Below are positions 60,910 to 64,000 of a stretch of 64,000 nt of DNA, piece by piece. Made by a program: the position numbers and the translations under genes. Positions within the stretch are counted from its first letter, which is position 1, and every line of letters begins with the position of its first letter. Location: contig MTMF02000009.1 of the NCBI GenBank assembly GCA_002011125.2, positions 1,850,286 to 1,914,285 of the forward strand, given 5' to 3'. Source of the stretch: Candidatus Hydrothermarchaeum profundi (GTDB lineage Archaea > Hydrothermarchaeota > Hydrothermarchaeia > Hydrothermarchaeales > Hydrothermarchaeaceae). The notes beneath the pieces are model-generated. The model was not told where the DNA came from. It did no database searches and saw only the letters and a program-made list of their open reading frames with translations.

Positions 60910-61224
60910 ATGACAAAATGGGTTAAAAACAATGATTTAGAATACCTCTTCATGAGGAAGGAGAGGAGTTACCAAGGGTTGTCCCCACATATAACGCCAC
61001 ACCTCCCTAAACCCCCCAAACCCCTGAGAAGGAGGATTTGGAGAGCGGTACTGACTCATCCTATTTTTCTGAAATCCTCCTACAACCGCTCTCCATCCTC
61101 TTTCAAATTTAAGAAAAGTAGTTTATTCACTCTTAAAGAAAAAATAGGAGACATAAAACTTGTAGAAATAATGTATTGGAGCAAAAATAACATTAATAAC
61201 TTGAAAGAGATCTTGGGGGAATAA
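60910..61224 (+). CDS. Doubtful ORF covering a repeat-structured region
   Basis: An open frame of 104 codons from ATG 60910, closely preceded by TTATATATATTTGGG, which could be a TATA box. The product starts MTKWVKNNDLEYLFMRKERS, becomes proline- and arginine-rich (SPHITPHLPKPPKPLRRRIW), then lysine-rich. No family is recognised, and its middle is built from two pairs of inverted repeats (61031-61094), so the DNA may instead encode a structured RNA. Base composition here (long C runs) differs from the flanks. Confidence 0.3.
   Translation: MTKWVKNNDLEYLFMRKERSYQGLSPHITPHLPKPPKPLRRRIWRAVLTHPIFLKSSYNRSPSSFKFKKSSLFTLKEKIGDIKLVEIMYWSKNNINNLKEILGE
61031..61094. repeat. Interlocked inverted repeats (A-B-A'-B' order)
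   Basis: GGAGGATTT (61031-61039) is complementary to AAATCCTCC (61072-61080), and GGAGAGCGGT (61040-61049) is complementary to ACCGCTCTCC (61085-61094). The order A, B, A', B' means that the two stems cannot nest; they would form alternative hairpins or a pseudoknot. The interval 60985-61020 before it is C-rich and unpaired. Confidence 0.6.
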
Positions 61225-61725
61225 CTAGTAGGACCTGCCTACCTCATATATGAATATTCGTGGAACATCTTTTATTTCTGTCCATCCTCGAATATAAAAC
61301 TCATATGATACTACTCTTGTTCCTTGTTTCAGCTCCTTTTCTAATAACGGCGCAAGATTAGGATACATCTCGTAGCTTAAATATAGCGCCAAAACATCGC
61401 AATTTCTTACAGCATATGGCTTCTCGTTTTCATGGCCTAAATGCGCCCAGAATCTTGGAGAAAAAATATCATCACATATAATAGTCACCAGCTCTTCTAA
61501 TCCCTCTTTTTTTACCCTTTCCTCTGCCCTTTTTGCTAGTAATGGATTAATCTCTATGCCAACGCATCTTGCTTTAAATTCCCTTGCCCCAACCAGCAGG
61601 ATATTACCTTCGCCACAGCCTAAATCAAAAAGAATTTCATCTTGCTTTAAATCTACTTCCTTAAGCATCTTCTTTGCTACATCTTCTGGAGTAGGATGAT
61701 AAGGAGCCCTAGGGATACTATCCAT
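61225..61725 (-). CDS. Class I SAM-dependent methyltransferase-like protein
   Basis: A 166-residue protein. EILFDLGCGEGNILLVGARE (about 26-45) is the SAM-binding motif I, KARCVGIEINPLLAKRAEER (about 47-66) motif II, and NCDVLALYLSYEMYPNLAPLLEKELKQGTRVVSYEF (about 105-140) the region after motif IV. It resembles small archaeal methyltransferases of unknown target. The ATG at 61723-61725 gives MDSIPRAPYHPTPEDV; the longer frame is hydrophobic and overlaps a promoter. Ends in TAG. Confidence 0.75.
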   Translation of the reverse strand: MDSIPRAPYHPTPEDVAKKMLKEVDLKQDEILFDLGCGEGNILLVGAREFKARCVGIEINPLLAKRAEERVKKEGLEELVTIICDDIFSPRFWAHLGHENEKPYAVRNCDVLALYLSYEMYPNLAPLLEKELKQGTRVVSYEFYIRGWTEIKDVPRIFIYEVGRSY

Positions 61726-61780
61726 ACGATCGGTGCTAGGAATGATAAAATATAAATATATTTTGAATATCAAGAATTTT

Positions 61781-62131
61781 ATGCTTCGAGAAATCAACGC
61801 AATAGAACATGGCAGAAACATGTACATAAATTATACTATGGCGAACACTCATGACCTTCAGGAGGGGGACATTCTCGTAGGAGAGATTAAACGCCACTTC
61901 GATAGTCGGAGAAGATTGAAAAATGTGATTAATAAGCCCTTCGAAGTAGTGTTGAGAAGTACAAGATGGATTGAATTTGACAGAGACCTACCAGAGTTTT
62001 CCAAGTATGATATCCAAGAAGACGACTATATTGAAGTAATATTTAAAGAACTCAGACGGGGAGACGAGACAATAGAAATTTTCCCAGGCGAAAACAGGGA
62101 ATACCTTGACTTCGACCCTGATGAGGAGTAA
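61781..62131 (+). CDS. Hypothetical acidic protein
   Basis: A 116-residue protein from ATG 61781, which follows ATATAAATATATTTTG by about 25 bases (TATA box, likely leaderless). It contains HDLQEGDILVGEIKRHFDSR and a strongly acidic C-terminus (GENREYLDFDPDEE). Family not recognised. It diverges from the methyltransferase and converges on mrp. Confidence 0.5.
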   Translation: MLREINAIEHGRNMYINYTMANTHDLQEGDILVGEIKRHFDSRRRLKNVINKPFEVVLRSTRWIEFDRDLPEFSKYDIQEDDYIEVIFKELRRGDETIEIFPGENREYLDFDPDEE

Positions 62132-62144
62132 TGTACGGCTTAGA

Positions 62145-62987
62145 TTACTCGATTATTTCTTCAATTTTTTGTACTATCTCTATAAAAGCCTTTGATGAGG
62201 GAGAATCGTGCTTTAAAACAAAAGGCGTTCCATTATCACTCGTTTCAACAATCCTTGGATCAAGCGGAATTCGGCCAAGGAAAGGTACCCCATACTCTTT
62301 AGCGAGTTTCTCCCCATTCCCCGCCTTAAAAAGATTTATCTTCTCACCGCAATGAGGACACACAAGCCCGCTCATATTCTCTATTATTCCTATAACCCTG
62401 ACCCCCATCTCTCTAGACATTACAATACCTTTTCTTGCATCAAGTAAAGCTACTTCTTGGGGAGTGGTAACTGTTATCACGCCATCCATGTCATCTTTCA
62501 AGAACTGCATTATACTTAATGTCTCATCACCCGTACCAGGAGGTAGATCCACAATCAAATGATCTAACTCGCCCCAAACAACGTCTGCTAGAAACTGTTC
62601 TATCATCCCCATTATCAAGGGGCCTCTCCATATTACTGCCGATTCTTCAGTAGGCATGAGCAGAGCCATGGATATTAAGCTTATATCGCCTATTTCAGCT
62701 GGGAATATGCCCGCGGGAGTAACATTTGGAGGCATCGGCTTAATTCCTAACATCTTCGGAACATTTGGCCCGGTTATATCAGCATCCAGAATACCTACTT
62801 TGTATCCTTTTAATGCTAATGCTTGAGCTAGGTTAACTGTGACTGTGGTCTTGCCTACCCCTCCTTTTCCGCTCATAATAACTAGCTTATGCCTTATATG
62901 ACTCATCCGGCCCTTAATTGCCTCTATATTTGTTAATTCTTCAAAATCCTCCTCAGAGGGCTCATTGTATAGGTCTTTAAAATCCAT
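62145..62987 (-). CDS. Mrp/NBP35-family iron-sulfur carrier ATPase
   Basis: A 280-residue P-loop ATPase. [20 protein letters not shown] (about 38-57) is the deviant Walker [19 protein letters not shown] (about 63-80) switch [21 protein letters not shown] (about 141-160) Walker B/switch II, and [14 protein letters not shown] (about 208-221) the CxxC that holds a bridging 4Fe-4S cluster. It carries clusters to apoproteins, useful for the many iron-sulfur enzymes here. Confidence 0.9.
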   Translation of the reverse strand: MDFKDLYNEPSEEDFEELTNIEAIKGRMSHIRHKLVIMSGKGGVGKTTVTVNLAQALALKGYKVGILDADITGPNVPKMLGIKPMPPNVTPAGIFPAEIGDISLISMALLMPTEESAVIWRGPLIMGMIEQFLADVVWGELDHLIVDLPPGTGDETLSIMQFLKDDMDGVITVTTPQEVALLDARKGIVMSREMGVRVIGIIENMSGLVCPHCGEKINLFKAGNGEKLAKEYGVPFLGRIPLDPRIVETSDNGTPFVLKHDSPSSKAFIEIVQKIEEIIE

Positions 62988-63180
62988 CTATGTCTAAGAT
63001 ACTTACTCTTCATTAAAAAAATTTAGGAAGAAGCTTTTCTTTGTAGAGAGTTAACACAAGGATTACTGGCTTCTCATGGTGCATCTACTTTCCCCTTTAT
63101 CCCATTCTCTCTACACGGCCACATTGAAAATTAAAAATATAAATTCAGAAAATATAACGAAAAAGAAGGAGAAAAACAAA

Positions 63181-63585
63181 ATGAAACTCTCACGATTAGG
63201 AGAAGTAAAAGTCAAACAATTAATGACGAAATACATACTCATGGTACAACCAGAAATGACAGTACTAGACGCCATGGAACGCATGATAGAAAAAAACTTC
63301 AGATGCGTATTCGTTGTCAGGGAAACTCCTTACCAAGAGTTAGGGATAGTAACACGATTCGATATTATGGCAAAGGTCCTCGGAAAAGGACTAAACCCTC
63401 TAGAAGTAAGCCTAAGTGAAATACTTGAAAAAAAGATGTACTACATCGACGCAGAGAAACCAGTAAGAGAAGCGGCAGAGATAATGGGAGAAAACCAGAT
63501 CTGCCACCTACCAGTTAAAGAAAACGAGAGAGTCGTAGGAATAATTAGCAGCTCAGATATATTCAAACTATATCTAAAAAAGTAA
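63181..63585 (+). CDS. Two-CBS-domain protein
   Basis: A 134-residue protein with two CBS domains: VKQLMTKYILMVQPEMTVLD with ELGIVTRFDIMAKVL, and LSEILEKKMYYIDAEKPVRE with VVGIISSSDIFKLYL. ATG 63181 follows AAGAAGGAG; 35 more codons upstream in frame look non-coding. It probably senses nucleotides. Its end lies about 45 bases from the 23S rRNA gene on the other strand. Confidence 0.8.
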   Translation: MKLSRLGEVKVKQLMTKYILMVQPEMTVLDAMERMIEKNFRCVFVVRETPYQELGIVTRFDIMAKVLGKGLNPLEVSLSEILEKKMYYIDAEKPVREAAEIMGENQICHLPVKENERVVGIISSSDIFKLYLKK

Positions 63586-63629
63586 GCTTACATAAGCCTA
63601 GCCGATCTAACGCCTATTCCAACAAGCTT

Positions 63630-64000
<371 letters not shown>

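Overview
The window is archaeal chromosome. Archaeal information-processing genes are everywhere: Orc1/Cdc6, TFE, Hel308, archaeosine tRNA-guanine transglycosylase, Trm56, Pcc1 of KEOPS, a RecJ/GAN-type DHH nuclease, archaeal uS15 and the type-2 (methanogen-type) seryl-tRNA synthetase. C1 cofactor genes (CofG, CofH, F420-dependent Mtd) add a euryarchaeal, methanogen-like flavour. The DNA is AT-rich with GC-rich tRNA and rRNA islands, and many genes have a TATA box right before the start codon or a strong GGAGGTG ribosome site. Proteins are lysine-rich and not acidic, so this is not a halophile of the MSBL1 type. No mcr, mtr, mtbA, pylS, pylT or pylBCD gene lies in the window, so methanogenesis is neither shown nor excluded.

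The outstanding content is a dispersed methylamine-utilisation region from about 27.7 to 56.1 kb. Three corrinoid-protein/methyltransferase pairs are present: mtbC-mtbB (dimethylamine, 27754-29911, + strand), mtmC-mtmB (monomethylamine, 36872-34813, - strand) and mttC-mttB (trimethylamine, 47903-50055, + strand). Each methyltransferase is broken by one in-frame TAG where the known enzymes carry pyrrolysine (codons 354, 202 and 333). With them are ramA (corrinoid reductive activase), an Amt-family transporter plus a small membrane protein upstream of mtmC, an NCS1-family transporter with two small membrane proteins, and a large PAS/DUF835 regulator between mtt and the NCS1 module.

The first 27 kb holds: partial thyX; a sugar kinase; Hel308; a NiCoT nickel transporter; a membrane cytochrome b/iron-sulfur pair like HdrE-HdrD or DsrM-DsrK, followed by a CMD-family gene, DsrE and TusA; a decayed vapBC locus; mtd; cofH-cofG; a small toxin-antitoxin pair; metV-metF; a ClC channel; orc1-trm56-tfe; and a four-gene ECF-type nickel/cobalt importer. 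The coexistence of Mtd with MetVF (instead of the F420-dependent Mer) suggests that methyl groups enter or leave the pterin pathway by a route unlike that of Methanosarcina, which is of interest for a methylamine-using archaeon.

The last part (39-43 kb, 56-64 kb) is mostly housekeeping: tgtA, a DedA/YqaA-like protein, a beta-propeller surface protein, tRNA-Val, rdgB-rps15-recJ-pcc1-serS, an Mrp ATPase, a CBS protein, and the 3' end of a 23S rRNA gene running off the right edge on the minus strand. TAG is also used as an ordinary stop by many genes here, so amber decoding must depend on context or be tolerated.

Small elements not captured by ordinary gene calling: short leader ORFs before mtbC, mttC and the CMD gene; a nested hairpin between mtbC and mtbB; a 19-nt translation-initiation cassette identical in mtmB and the CMD gene; a GC-rich hairpin beside a tRNA; a MoxR-VWA pair whose second gene lacks a normal start codon; and two palindromes that look like operators.
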